Shown: one piece after another, positions 17,618 to 28,381 of the stretch
How positions within the stretch are numbered: the stretch's first letter is position 1
How the letters are laid out: each line of letters begins with the position of its first letter
Origin: Armatimonadota bacterium
GTDB lineage: Bacteria; Armatimonadota; UBA5829
Reading direction: 5' to 3'
Length of the DNA: 64,000 nucleotides
NCBI GenBank assembly: GCA_039679645.1
Contig: JBDKUO010000009.1
Coordinates: forward strand, 138,324-202,323
Program-made: the position numbers and the translations under genes
Notes under the pieces: generated by a model
The model's input: only the letters and a program-made list of their open reading frames with translations
The model's database searches: none
Told to the model about the DNA's origin: nothing

Positions 17618-18652
17618 CTAGAAAAACATCTTCGCTATTTTAAGGATTCCCTGGCTCCATGGCACGCGGTGCGATATACCGCTTGTGTGTTCGAAGCTGC
17701 TCAAGTTATCCAAATACCACTTGTAGTTGCGGATAAGAGCGTCTTTATTGGAATACTTGGGCGAGAACCCGAGCACTTTTTGCGCCTTTTCTATGGAGAC
17801 GAAAGAATCGGTCGAGGCCGTGTCATAGACCCACTTATATAATGGAGAGAGCTTGAGCTTCTCCAGCAGCTTAAGGATTGCCACCGCCGGGCCCGCCGGC
17901 AAACACTTGATCCTTTTGCCGAAACCGGCACAGTCCAGCACGGCCTGAAAGTCCTCTTTCATCGTCGCAAACTCAGCCGCTCCGATGTTGAAGACATCAT
18001 TTACCTGCTCGCATGGCAGAGTAAGGGCTGCCCAGATTGCATCGCAGAGGTCCTCTACATCCAGGAGTTGATATCTGTTCTTGCCGTCACCGAGAAGAGG
18101 AAAGCCCCTGCCATCTTTTGCCCAGTCATACAGCAGCGCAAATACACCCAGGCGCTCCGGACCGATAAACGACTTGGGGCGTAATATCGACACGCACATT
18201 CCTTTGGAACGATAATTACCGCACACCGCTTCGGCCTCTATCTTGGCCTGACCGTAGTCTCCAACACCGATGAGTTTGTCGGTCTCATATATCGGATGGT
18301 GGTCCGGGACGCCGTATACTGCCGTAGAGGATATTTGGACGGACCGCTCAAGGCCGAGCGTGACAGCCATCTCCATAACACTTTTGGTGCCGTCGATATC
18401 GGTTGAGTATATATCTTCCTTGCTGTATAGAGGCAGAGCGGCTGCGCAGTGGACAACATGTGTGCAGCCCCGCATCGATGGCTCAAGCATGTTGCGATTG
18501 CGTATATCGCCGAGTATCCACGTAATTTGGTCCGCCTCGGGGTAATCAAATGGAGCTATATCATAAGATACGACCTCGGAGCCATGCCTTAACAGATATC
18601 TGATTAAGTTAATCCCAAGAAAACCTGAACCGCCGGTGACGAATACTTTCAT
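17618..18652 (-). CDS. NAD-dependent epimerase/dehydratase (extended SDR)
   Basis: 344 residues from ATG 18652 (GAGGGA 7 nt upstream). The Rossmann motif VFVTGGSGFLGINLIRYL is at the N-terminus. The active-site Y-x3-K is DYGQAKIEAE near 150, with Ser/Thr in QISSTAVYG. VVHCAAALPLY and RPKSFIGPERLG are typical of UDP-sugar or 3-beta-HSD-like SDRs. The C-terminus has a hydrophobic amphipathic stretch (ILKIAKMFF) and AVAILKLLEKLKL, suggesting membrane association as in sterol-dehydrogenase-like members. The substrate is unknown. Confidence 0.88.
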   Translation of the reverse strand: MKVFVTGGSGFLGINLIRYLLRHGSEVVSYDIAPFDYPEADQITWILGDIRNRNMLEPSMRGCTHVVHCAAALPLYSKEDIYSTDIDGTKSVMEMAVTLGLERSVQISSTAVYGVPDHHPIYETDKLIGVGDYGQAKIEAEAVCGNYRSKGMCVSILRPKSFIGPERLGVFALLYDWAKDGRGFPLLGDGKNRYQLLDVEDLCDAIWAALTLPCEQVNDVFNIGAAEFATMKEDFQAVLDCAGFGKRIKCLPAGPAVAILKLLEKLKLSPLYKWVYDTASTDSFVSIEKAQKVLGFSPKYSNKDALIRNYKWYLDNLSSFEHTSGISHRVPWSQGILKIAKMFF

Positions 18653-18749
18653 AACAAAATCCCTCGATAATAGCTGAGAGCGGAGACACGAAGTCAAAAA
18701 AGTGCTCTGCTAGAACTATACTAACATGTTTCGATATGGGTGACCAGTA

Positions 18750-19661
18750 TCAATGCGCTATCATTAACACGACCGGGATCGACACCACGCCGATCAGCGT
18801 GCTCAAAGCTATTGCTGCAGCCACAAAAGCTCCATTCGCGCCGTACCTCGACGCGATTACACCGGAGATCACTGCCGTGGGCATGGCCCCAAGAGTCGCC
18901 CCCACTCTATATATCGTCCCATGGATTCCCGCAAGATGCATCACAAGTATAACAAGCACCGGTAGGATCGCGAGTTTGAGCATGACAGATGCGCCGAGTG
19001 CGACCGGAAACTGTTTCATGGAACCTGTCGAAAGACTCAGCCCCACTGCGATCATCACAAGCGGGACAGTTGCGGCAGACAAGTATTGCAGCGTGGAGAC
19101 AATCATATCCGGTATATGAACAGTGCGAAGAATAAGCGCAAGCACTGTAGAAGGAAAGAGAGGCGTCTTCAGAAAGCCCAATAGACTCTGCCACTCAAAT
19201 TCCGAACCCGTAAAGCTCTCAGCCACCACGACACCTATCGTGCTCAAGATGAACATCATACCGAACGCGTCCATCAAAACCGCAGAAGGCATGGCGTGGT
19301 CATTGCCTGCAAAAGCAGCGCTGATTACCGGATATCCCAGGAACCCCGTATTGCCGAATGCGGATGCAAGCAAAAGCCCACCGGTGGTCCGGCGGTCCAG
19401 CTTAAGAGTGCGGGCTATCAAATACGCCAGCCCCATTATTGCCATCTCTGCTGCAAAGAACAAAAACGGGGCTTTCATCATATCCACATTCAGCGGTTTG
19501 CCGTGGATCGCAAGAATTACGAACGCAGGCATAGTAAAGTTGATCACCAGAGAGGTGATGAACGGAGCGTCCTTTTGGCTCAAGACACCTATTTTCTTTG
19601 CGCCGTAGCCGACCAGGAGCAGAATGAAGATCGATGCCACGGTTGATAATGTATTACCCAC
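18750..19661 (-). CDS. AEC-family transporter (auxin efflux carrier-like permease)
   Basis: 303 residues with about ten hydrophobic helices. The start VASIFILLLVGYGAKKIG, followed by FVTSLVINFTMPAFVILAI-like packing, is characteristic of AEC permeases. The second half repeats the fold (VPLVMIAVGLSLSTGSM and LPVLVILVMHLAG). Family members move organic acids or malate-like anions across the inner membrane; the substrate here is unknown. No partner regulator is adjacent. Confidence 0.88.
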   Translation of the reverse strand: MGNTLSTVASIFILLLVGYGAKKIGVLSQKDAPFITSLVINFTMPAFVILAIHGKPLNVDMMKAPFLFFAAEMAIMGLAYLIARTLKLDRRTTGGLLLASAFGNTGFLGYPVISAAFAGNDHAMPSAVLMDAFGMMFILSTIGVVVAESFTGSEFEWQSLLGFLKTPLFPSTVLALILRTVHIPDMIVSTLQYLSAATVPLVMIAVGLSLSTGSMKQFPVALGASVMLKLAILPVLVILVMHLAGIHGTIYRVGATLGAMPTAVISGVIASRYGANGAFVAAAIALSTLIGVVSIPVVLMIAH

Positions 19662-19694
19662 GTATATTCCTAACCCGCCGGAACTAACAATAAA

Positions 19695-19769
19695 TCCCTC
19701 CAGGTATCCCTACCTGGAGGGAGATTTCCACCTCGGTTATGTCTCCAGGTAAGATACCTGGAGACATAA
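19695..19769. repeat. Paired hairpins of family R2 (AGGTA...TACCT)
   Basis: The first hairpin has 12-bp arms TCCCTCCAGGTA (19695-19706) and their complement (19711-19722), loop TCCC. The second has 15-bp arms TTATGTCTCCAGGTA (19737-19751) and complement (19755-19769), loop AGA. Both share CTCCAGGTA. They lie between pyrG and the AEC transporter gene, downstream of the latter, and may serve as its terminator though no T-run follows. Confidence 0.8.
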
Positions 19770-19792
19770 GAACTTTCGCGATAAAAATCCCC

Positions 19793-21463
<1,671 letters not shown>

Positions 21464-21476
21464 TTATATTTGGTGG

Positions 21477-22247
21477 TTATTTGAAAAAGTAGTCTAAATT
21501 GCCTTTGCCAAGCCTGACCGAGCGCTCTATCGCTCTAGACACATAGTCCTTTGCAGCCTCGACAGCAGAATAAACATCGTCTCCATGTGCCAGCCTTGCC
21601 GCTATCGCCGCGCTCAGCACGCAGCCTGTGCCGTGCATATTCTTCTCAAACCGCCTGCCGGCAAACTCATGAAAGTCCTGTCCATCAAAAAGGACATCCA
21701 CCGGTTCGCCCTCGATGTGACCGCCCTTCACCAGCGCATGCCGCGCACCCATTTCAACCAATGCTTTCGCCGCATCCTTTGCTGATGCGACATTCTTCAC
21801 AGCAATTCCCGTCAGCTTTTCAGCTTCGTCAGCATTGGGCGTGATCAGAGTCACTTTTGGAACCAACCGGCGTTTCATGCGCTTGATCGCAGGGCCGGTA
21901 AGCAGCACCTCGCCGCGCTTTGCATTCATCACAGGGTCGAGCACCACATTGGGTATCTCGCGCCTGGCTATTCGCTCTGCCACAACATCGACTATCCTCG
22001 GCGAGTAGAGCATCCCGATCTTACATGCGCCGACATTATAATCGCGCATAGCCGCGTCGATCTGCGCAGTCACGACCATCGGCGGGACCTTATTTACTTT
22101 ATGCACCCCGTGCGAGTCCTGCACGGTCACGTTCGTCACAGCGCACAGCCCGTAGACGTCCATATCGCGAAAAGCAGCCAGGTCGGCCTGTATTCCGGCT
22201 CCGCTCGACGAGTCCGAAGCCGCTATTGTGAGCGCAATCGGTATCAA
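21477..22247 (-). CDS. thiD: Hydroxymethylpyrimidine/phosphomethylpyrimidine kinase
   Basis: 256 residues, a ribokinase-fold enzyme. N-terminal ALTIAASDSSSGAGIQADL, AVTNVTVQDSHGV, KIGMLYSP and the anion-hole/catalytic motif MHGTGCVLSAAIAA match ThiD. It phosphorylates HMP and HMP-P in thiamine pyrimidine synthesis. It overlaps the upstream phosphatase gene by 4 nt. No other thiamine gene is in the window. Confidence 0.93.
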   Translation of the reverse strand: MIPIALTIAASDSSSGAGIQADLAAFRDMDVYGLCAVTNVTVQDSHGVHKVNKVPPMVVTAQIDAAMRDYNVGACKIGMLYSPRIVDVVAERIARREIPNVVLDPVMNAKRGEVLLTGPAIKRMKRRLVPKVTLITPNADEAEKLTGIAVKNVASAKDAAKALVEMGARHALVKGGHIEGEPVDVLFDGQDFHEFAGRRFEKNMHGTGCVLSAAIAARLAHGDDVYSAVEAAKDYVSRAIERSVRLGKGNLDYFFK

Positions 22248-23050
22248 AGCAGTCCCTCAAGTGTCTCTATAATCTGGTCCGGCTTCGCCTCGCCGTTTGC
22301 ATGCATTGCCTGCTCACGCGAGGTCACCCCAGTAAGCACCAGCACGCTGCGCGCGCCTGCGCGGTTGCCGCCGACTATATCCGTATCCAGCCTGTCGCCG
22401 ACCATCACCGAACGCTCAGCCGGACACCCGACAAGCTCCAACACTTTATTGTAAGCATAGGTCTCCGGTTTGCCTACCACAAACGGCTTCACAGATGTAG
22501 CCGTGCGAACCGACGCAACAATAGCACCGGCTCCAGGCAGCAGCGCGCCGGACTCTATCGGAAATGTCGCGTCTTCGTTGGTGGCAATAAACTGAGCGCC
22601 GTCCAGGATCGCATGCTGGGCACGTACGAGTTTGCGATAGTTAAACTCTCTATCCAGGCCCACTGTCACAAAATCGATTGGGGCATCAGGCTCGTCCTGA
22701 TCGTATATCACGTGCATCCCCACTGCTTCAAACTCTTCGGCCATTCCCTTCTCGCCGATCCGGTATACAGTTTTGCCGACTGCTTTCTTTTCGACAAAGT
22801 AGAGCGCTGTGGCATACGACGAGGTCATAATCTCATCTATTGTTGCGGGAACACCCATTTTCTCGAGCTTGCAGACGTAAGAGAGCCTGGTTTTAGTGGC
22901 GTTGTTGGTGAAAAAGCGGACGATGTGTCCCCGGCGTTTGAGTTCTGCCAGGACTTCGTTCGCATGGGGCTGCGGCTCCATACCGCGGTAGATCACCCCG
23001 TCGAGGTCGAAAACATAGGTCAATCGTTCCGTGTTTGTTAAGTGTATCAC
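22244..23050 (-). CDS. HAD-IIA phosphatase, NagD-like
   Basis: 268 residues. HAD motif I is YVFDLDGVIYRGMEP, motif II FFTNNATKTR, motif III Lys in VVGKPETYAYNKV, motif IV VMVGDRLDTDIVGGNRAG; the C2A cap is between II and III. NagD-like enzymes dephosphorylate nucleotides and small sugar phosphates. It is translationally coupled to thiD, so a role in phosphate removal in thiamine metabolism is possible but unproven. Confidence 0.92.
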   Translation of the reverse strand: MIHLTNTERLTYVFDLDGVIYRGMEPQPHANEVLAELKRRGHIVRFFTNNATKTRLSYVCKLEKMGVPATIDEIMTSSYATALYFVEKKAVGKTVYRIGEKGMAEEFEAVGMHVIYDQDEPDAPIDFVTVGLDREFNYRKLVRAQHAILDGAQFIATNEDATFPIESGALLPGAGAIVASVRTATSVKPFVVGKPETYAYNKVLELVGCPAERSVMVGDRLDTDIVGGNRAGARSVLVLTGVTSREQAMHANGEAKPDQIIETLEGLL

Positions 23051-23185
23051 GGGTACTCATTCTATCAAGTTTATTGGGTAAAGTAAAGAAAGTAGCCCGA
23101 CTTTTTCAGACACATTTCGCGCCAGAAAAGCCGGGCCGGTATATAGACCGCATTATAGCAATTTGGTTGGTATTACCAGAGATAC

Positions 23186-24598
23186 CTATGGATTCTTGAG
23201 AGCATCCGGCTTCTCAGCCAATTTTTGAAGCTCACTGCGCGCATCCATCTTAGTCGGCGCAGCAATCAGCAGCACGTTCATATCACGGGCTTTACCCCAC
23301 TTTAATACTGTCTGCCCTTGTTTCAGCTTGGTTTCGATGTCCGGCCAGGGAATGGGCATCAGATCGCTATACTCATCAGGGACACGCTGCGGATCATCGA
23401 GCGAAAGGAGCAGAATGACCGTGTCTCCGGGCTTGGCTATTTTACCGAACAACTCTTTATATGAACCAAGTGAATTGTCGCGCCCAAAAAGGTTGTAGCC
23501 ATAGTTTTTTGCAAGAGTCTGGACTGCATCCCAACCGACATTACCGAAAGACAGAATGGAATGCCTTGGATCTGTGCGATAATCGTGACCATTTTGATTG
23601 GCGTTCATGGCCTTGCTCAAAGCCTGAAGTGAGCGCCATGTGTCGGCTGCTTTCGGCAAAAATGTCTCAAGCGTTTGATTCTGATCATCCAGAGCCTGCT
23701 TTAGTATCGGCTGAAGTGCCAGACCAAGCAGAGTGGCTGCCGTGTATGATTCACTTAAATTTGCGCCTCGCTTGACATTCTGCGAAGCAATTCTTTCCAG
23801 TCTAGCTAGGCCATCGTCACCCAACATACTTGGGCTATATGCATAACTTATGGCCTGAGAAAGCACCCAGCTATCAAGCCCATTCACAGAATGCACTGTC
23901 GCATCCAAAACGTCCCGCTTTGTCGCCAGATAGACGCCGCATATGTCCCAGGAAAGGCTGTCATATAAATCAGTCAGGCTGCCAGCCCATATCGCAATTG
24001 TGCCGTTGGAAGCATTGCTCCAATGTGAATGCTCACCGGACTTGACGGCGGCCAGGTAGACAGGCACAGTCAGCTTGTCGCATCCTGTAAATCGTGAGAA
24101 CTGGGTCGCAAAATCAGTAAGGTCCTGCTTTTTGCTCTCGAGCTCGCCGGCCATTTCGACCATCGAGGGTTTGAGTTCTGCAAGCAGCCCATCGACACGG
24201 CTCTTGAAGTGATTGAAGACCACACGTTCCGTTTGAGCCTCCTGCTCAGTGAGCACATTATCTTTTACGGCCTTACTGATGGCCGATTCCAGATCAAGCG
24301 GAGTGTAATAAAAATGCAGCCGCCATTCTTTCTCTTTGCTGATTGCAGCATGCTGGGAAAGAAGCTCTTTATCTTCTTTGCTCAGCCCGCCGGGGAGCTT
24401 CTCAAAATAATCAATATAGCTCGCATTTTCCAGCAGAGACATTTGATCGATCACCAGATAAAGATTGGCTGTCTCGGACATATATATGTTCACTTGCAGC
24501 GGGCCTGCGTCTATGCTCCATTGGTCCTGAGCTTGAGCGCCGCAACACAGCAGCATAGCTGTAACAATAACCAAGCAACACAAGGTAAGTTTTCTCAT
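23186..24598 (-). CDS. Secreted protein of unknown function
   Basis: 470 residues with a clear signal peptide (LTLCCLVIVTAMLLCCGAQA^QDQ). The mature protein is mainly alpha-helical with no TM segment and no motif I recognise. A cluster of Glu/His (KSGEHSHWSNASNG) and a late beta-alpha unit (PGDTVILLLSLDDPQRVPDEYSD) are visible. It is last in the operon after the ECF sigma factor and anti-sigma factor (36-nt gap), so it may be the target or sensor of that pair. No function is assigned. Confidence 0.75.
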   Translation of the reverse strand: MRKLTLCCLVIVTAMLLCCGAQAQDQWSIDAGPLQVNIYMSETANLYLVIDQMSLLENASYIDYFEKLPGGLSKEDKELLSQHAAISKEKEWRLHFYYTPLDLESAISKAVKDNVLTEQEAQTERVVFNHFKSRVDGLLAELKPSMVEMAGELESKKQDLTDFATQFSRFTGCDKLTVPVYLAAVKSGEHSHWSNASNGTIAIWAGSLTDLYDSLSWDICGVYLATKRDVLDATVHSVNGLDSWVLSQAISYAYSPSMLGDDGLARLERIASQNVKRGANLSESYTAATLLGLALQPILKQALDDQNQTLETFLPKAADTWRSLQALSKAMNANQNGHDYRTDPRHSILSFGNVGWDAVQTLAKNYGYNLFGRDNSLGSYKELFGKIAKPGDTVILLLSLDDPQRVPDEYSDLMPIPWPDIETKLKQGQTVLKWGKARDMNVLLIAAPTKMDARSELQKLAEKPDALKNP

Positions 24599-24634
24599 CG
24601 ATTTGGTCTCCTGTTTTCGAATTTATCGGCGATT

Positions 24635-25477
24635 TCACGCCATGCCGCTATCAGTAGCTTTACTCTGGTCGAGCATCTTACTTGTCGGTTTTTGTGGAGC
24701 TTTGGTTGACTCTACCCTGACGTCTATCGAGTTGTCTCTGATTGTTGTGTGCCTGATTATCACTTCTCCGGTTGCTTTGTCTTCCTCGGTGTATTGATAT
24801 GAGACTTCACCATTGCCGAAGCCAGGCGACCAGGTTAAAGAAACGGCTTTGACTGCCGAACTAGATTCAGACGGTTTCGGAGGCGCGGAGGCAACCTGTT
24901 TAGCAACACCTAATTTTGTCCGCGCTTTAGACACCTTGGCAATAATTGGCTTGTGGCTAAGCGTATTTCGCAACGCGATAGATACGTGTCTATGCTTGTG
25001 CGGCGCCTTTTGTGGAGTTATTCGACTCTGCACAGCGGCCACATTGGCTTGGCGCACTTGCGCAGGCTTTTGTGCAACCCTGACATGAGCCGAGCGATCC
25101 GCGCTGGGTGCTTTACGCTGTCTACTCGCTATACTTGCCACAGGTTTGGCGATTTCAACCCGCCGATTATTGATGGAGAAGAAGAGTGCCGCCAATATAA
25201 CCACGGCGCACACCGGGACAGCCGCCCATGCAAATCGCATCCGAGATTTGATCGGCCTGACCGGGTTTATCCGCGACATGATCCAATCCCTGCAATCAGG
25301 TGCGGGAGGACACGGCTTCAAGATGCCAAGCGCTGCCAGACCCGCCTTGGCATCCGCCATTGCCTGCTTACATGAGTGGCAGCGCTCGATGTGGTGAAAT
25401 TCATCTGTAGTCAACTCATGCTCGCCGCGGGCCGTATTCCAGATCGCTTCTTCAACATGCGCACAGTCCAGTCTCAT
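24635..25477 (-). CDS. Transmembrane anti-sigma factor with zf-HC2 domain
   Basis: 280 residues. The N-terminal ZAS-type zinc site H-x3-C-x2-C is HHIERCHSCKQAM (about 27-39). One TM helix lies at about 81-101 (AWAAVPVCAVVILAALFF). A basic, Ser/Lys-rich low-complexity extracytoplasmic region follows and ends in a short beta-like segment (GEVSYQYTEEDKATGEVIIRH). It overlaps the sigma gene by 4 nt, the usual pairing in which it holds the sigma factor at the membrane until a signal arrives. Confidence 0.88.
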   Translation of the reverse strand: MRLDCAHVEEAIWNTARGEHELTTDEFHHIERCHSCKQAMADAKAGLAALGILKPCPPAPDCRDWIMSRINPVRPIKSRMRFAWAAVPVCAVVILAALFFSINNRRVEIAKPVASIASRQRKAPSADRSAHVRVAQKPAQVRQANVAAVQSRITPQKAPHKHRHVSIALRNTLSHKPIIAKVSKARTKLGVAKQVASAPPKPSESSSAVKAVSLTWSPGFGNGEVSYQYTEEDKATGEVIIRHTTIRDNSIDVRVESTKAPQKPTSKMLDQSKATDSGMA

Positions 25478-26031
25478 TTTGTGTCCTCCGTAAAATACTG
25501 CCGGAACCTCTCACGAAACAACTTTCTGGCCCTCCAGAGCTGCTGAACCACAGCCCTATAGGAAGCCCCCATCACATCTGCGATCTCATCTATCGACATA
25601 CCGTCGACTTCCCGCAGCAGCAGTGCGATCCTGGCCCGCTCTGGCAAATCTGCCAATAGCTGCCTCACTGTAATGGCGTTGATCAACGTGTCCTGACAAA
25701 CAGTTGCAGTTTGTCCGCTGCAAATCGGTTCGTCTTCGTCCAACTCTTCGTGGTAAACATAAGCCGTCTTCTTTCGCTTGACGCTCATGCAGCAGTTGAC
25801 GGTAATTTTGTGCAGCCAGGTTCCGAATGACGCCTGCCCACGAAAGCTGCGAAGGTTTTTCCATGCAAGCAGAAACGCATCCTGCTGAACATCTGCCGCA
25901 TCTTCCGCATCGCCTAGGATATGATACGCAAGTGTGAAAACCCGATCCTGATGACGAGAAACCAGTTCATCAAAAGCAGCGACATCCCCATTCTGTGCTC
26001 TGGCCGTCAGATCTCTCTCCGAAACCGGCAA
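25474..26031 (-). CDS. ECF sigma factor (SigE/RpoE-like)
   Basis: 185 residues from TTG 26031 (AAGGAGG 6 nt upstream). Region 2 is FDELVSRHQDRVFTLAYHIL, with DAADVQQDAFLLAWKNLRSF and ASFGTWLHKITVNCCMS; region 4 is LPERARIALLLREVDGMS, then IDEIADVMGASYRAVVQQLWRARK. It directs RNA polymerase to stress or envelope genes. It is coupled to its own zf-HC2 anti-sigma gene. Upstream on the minus strand, CATCTAA (26062-26068) resembles an ECF -10 element, so autoregulation is likely. Confidence 0.93.
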   Translation of the reverse strand: MPVSERDLTARAQNGDVAAFDELVSRHQDRVFTLAYHILGDAEDAADVQQDAFLLAWKNLRSFRGQASFGTWLHKITVNCCMSVKRKKTAYVYHEELDEDEPICSGQTATVCQDTLINAITVRQLLADLPERARIALLLREVDGMSIDEIADVMGASYRAVVQQLWRARKLFRERFRQYFTEDTK

Positions 26032-26199
26032 ATGCAGCCTCCTTAACCGTTTGTCATTAGGTTAGATGCAATAGCGATGCTCTTTATCTACAAAGCAATG
26101 TGATTGTTTTACACGTATGAACCTTAAAAACATCCTGATTTGGTCGCTTTTTGTTTGGAGATAAAGGACTTGTAGCTTTACATATAGAATCTACCTATT

Positions 26200-27498
26200 A
26201 TGAAGCGCTCTATCATACTGATAACGATATTGCTGTTTCTACTGCCTTTTGCCGCGCATGCGGCGAAAGTCGCGCCAGTCTACGTCCTGCATATAGACGG
26301 CCAGATCGACCCGGCCATAGCGGACTACATCAGCGACGGCATCGATAACGCACAGTCCAGCCGCGCGCAGGCAGTGCTTATTGTGATGGACACACCCGGC
26401 GGGCTTATCTCGTCCATGCAAAAGATCGTGAAGTCTTTCTTTGCGGCTAAGATACCTGTCATTGTGTATGTATCGCCGAGCGGTGCGTGGGCTGCATCGG
26501 CTGGAGCGCTCATCACTATGGCAGCCGATGTGGCGGCTATGTCACCCGGCAGCAGCATAGGAGCGGCAACGCCGGTCAATATCAGCCCGAGCGGCGAATC
26601 GGAAAAGACGGACGAGACACTCAAAAGAAAACAGGTCAACTATACGTCCGAGTACGCCCGCTCCATTGCCGAGAAACGGGGCCGCAACGCCGATTGGGCA
26701 GCCTCGGCGGTGCGTGAAGCGGCTACACTGACAGCATCCGCCGCGCTCAAAAAGAACGTGATCGATTATATTGCGGACGACACTTCGCAGCTTATGGAAA
26801 AGATAGACGGCCGCAAAGTAAAGACGGACGGCGCGACTATCACTCTTCGCACAGCCGATGCTCCGCTCAAAGAGATGCCGATGGGAATGATGGACTCATT
26901 CCTGCACTTCTTAAGCAATCCATATGTCACGCTGTTTTTGACTATGATCGCGATGTACGGCATCATTTACGAACTTGCCAACCCCGGCTCGATATTCCCC
27001 GGTGTGCTCGGCTCGATTGCAGCGCTGATGCTGCTCTACTCATACTCTGTGGTGCCTGTAAACACTGCGGGCTTCGCATTCATCGTGCTGGCAATAGTGC
27101 TCTTTATGATCGATTTATTCGCGCCTACGCACGGAGTGTTATCTGCAGGCGGAGTGTTTAGCCTGTTCCTTGGTCTTATGATGCTGTTTCGGTCATCGGA
27201 GGGGTTTATGGTCTCATTGTGGGTGCTTATCGCCGTCACGCTCGTTACGGGCGCGTTTTTCTTCTTTGTAATCAGCCTGGGTATAAGGGCGATGAGGCGA
27301 CCTTACGTATCGGGCAGGGAAGGTGTTGTCGGGCATATCGGGGAAGCAAGAACGGACCTGAACCCGACAGGCGAAATATTCGTGGACGGCTCGCTTTGGA
27401 CCGCCAACAGCGAATACGGCGCAATATCAAAGGGCGAGCGTGTAGACGTCGTATCTATGACAGGTCTCAGACTTACCGTGCGCAAGCACGAAGACTAA
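26200..27498 (+). CDS. NfeD-family membrane serine protease (ClpP-like)
   Basis: 432 residues. A signal peptide is followed by a ClpP/SppA-type domain with MDTPGGLISSMQKIV and the nucleophile in SPSGAWAASAGALITMAAD. The Lys base lies in a stretch like YTSEYARSIAEKRGRNADW. Four TM helices (about 240-365) follow, then a C-terminal NfeD OB-fold (GVVGHIGEARTDLNPTGEI through VDVVSMTGLRLTV). NfeD proteases cut slipin/stomatin partners at the membrane, and the slipin gene follows 15 nt downstream, the classic pair. Confidence 0.94.
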   Translation: MKRSIILITILLFLLPFAAHAAKVAPVYVLHIDGQIDPAIADYISDGIDNAQSSRAQAVLIVMDTPGGLISSMQKIVKSFFAAKIPVIVYVSPSGAWAASAGALITMAADVAAMSPGSSIGAATPVNISPSGESEKTDETLKRKQVNYTSEYARSIAEKRGRNADWAASAVREAATLTASAALKKNVIDYIADDTSQLMEKIDGRKVKTDGATITLRTADAPLKEMPMGMMDSFLHFLSNPYVTLFLTMIAMYGIIYELANPGSIFPGVLGSIAALMLLYSYSVVPVNTAGFAFIVLAIVLFMIDLFAPTHGVLSAGGVFSLFLGLMMLFRSSEGFMVSLWVLIAVTLVTGAFFFFVISLGIRAMRRPYVSGREGVVGHIGEARTDLNPTGEIFVDGSLWTANSEYGAISKGERVDVVSMTGLRLTVRKHED

Positions 27499-27513
27499 TA
27501 TTGGAGGAAACAA

Positions 27514-28290
27514 ATGGAAGCTTTGACCGCTTTTCTGGGTGTAATTATCTTCTTCTTGGCAATCGTGCTGATCAGTTCGATCCGCATAATCCGCGAGTGG
27601 GACAGGGGCGTGCTGCTGCGTTTTGGGCGCTTCGATCATGTCAAACTGCCTGGTATCAGGTTCGTCTGGCCGGTTATCGACAAGATGATAGTGATCGACA
27701 CCCGCGTTATCACCATGGACGTGCCCAAGCAGGAGATCATCACACGCGACAACGTTTCGGTAATGGTCGATGCAGTCGTCTTCTTCCAGGTGGTTAACGC
27801 CGAGAACGCGATCACCAAGGTCGAGAACTGGATCAGGGCGACCTCGCTTCAGGCTCAGACGACTCTTCGCTCTGTGATAGGCCAGGCCGAACTCGACGAA
27901 CTCCTCTCAGAGCGTGAGAAGATCAACATGCATTTGCAGACCATAATCGACGAAGCTACCGAGCCGTGGGGAATCAAAGTGACCGGTGTGCAGGTCAGAG
28001 ACGTCAGCCTGCCGGAGAGCATGAAGCGCGCAATGGCGAACCAGGCCGAGACCGAGCGCGAGCGCCGCGCCAAAGTCATCAACGCCGAGGGTGAGTTCCA
28101 GGCTGCTCAAAAGCTTGCTGACGCCGCGGCGATCATCAGCCAGAACCCCCAGGCTCTGCAGCTTAGATTCTTACAGACCCTTACAGAAGTGGGCGCTGAG
28201 CACAACTCCACAATTGTCTTCCCTGTGCCGATCGATTTGCTGACTTCGTTTATGAAGGCTGCTGATGTTCTTGGGATGAAGAAAGAATAG
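27514..28290 (+). CDS. Slipin/SPFH (band 7) family membrane protein
   Basis: 258 residues, preceded by GGAGGAAACAA. The N-terminal TM helix (FLGVIIFFLAIVLISSIRII) and SPFH domain (EWDRGVLLRFGRF, ITRDNVSVMVDAVVFFQV, SVIGQAELDELLSERE) are followed by a coiled coil and the C-terminal GAEHNSTIVFPVPIDLL motif of slipins. It organises membrane microdomains and is the expected substrate or partner of the upstream NfeD protease. Confidence 0.95.
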   Translation: MEALTAFLGVIIFFLAIVLISSIRIIREWDRGVLLRFGRFDHVKLPGIRFVWPVIDKMIVIDTRVITMDVPKQEIITRDNVSVMVDAVVFFQVVNAENAITKVENWIRATSLQAQTTLRSVIGQAELDELLSEREKINMHLQTIIDEATEPWGIKVTGVQVRDVSLPESMKRAMANQAETERERRAKVINAEGEFQAAQKLADAAAIISQNPQALQLRFLQTLTEVGAEHNSTIVFPVPIDLLTSFMKAADVLGMKKE

Positions 28291-28297
28291 AACTACG

Positions 28298-28360
28298 TGC
28301 TGCGGGAACTAAGGTCTTGCTGGAATTCTCAGGTGGATAAAAAGTGTCGTTCCCGCAGCA
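28298..28360. repeat. 12-bp inverted repeat at the RHS array border
   Basis: TGCTGCGGGAAC (28298-28309) and GTTCCCGCAGCA (28349-28360) are perfect complements around a 39-nt loop. It starts 8 nt after the slipin stop and ends exactly where RHS homology begins. It could be the slipin terminator or a breakpoint scar. Confidence 0.7.
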
Positions 28361-28381
28361 TATGAAAACCGCCTGATTAAG

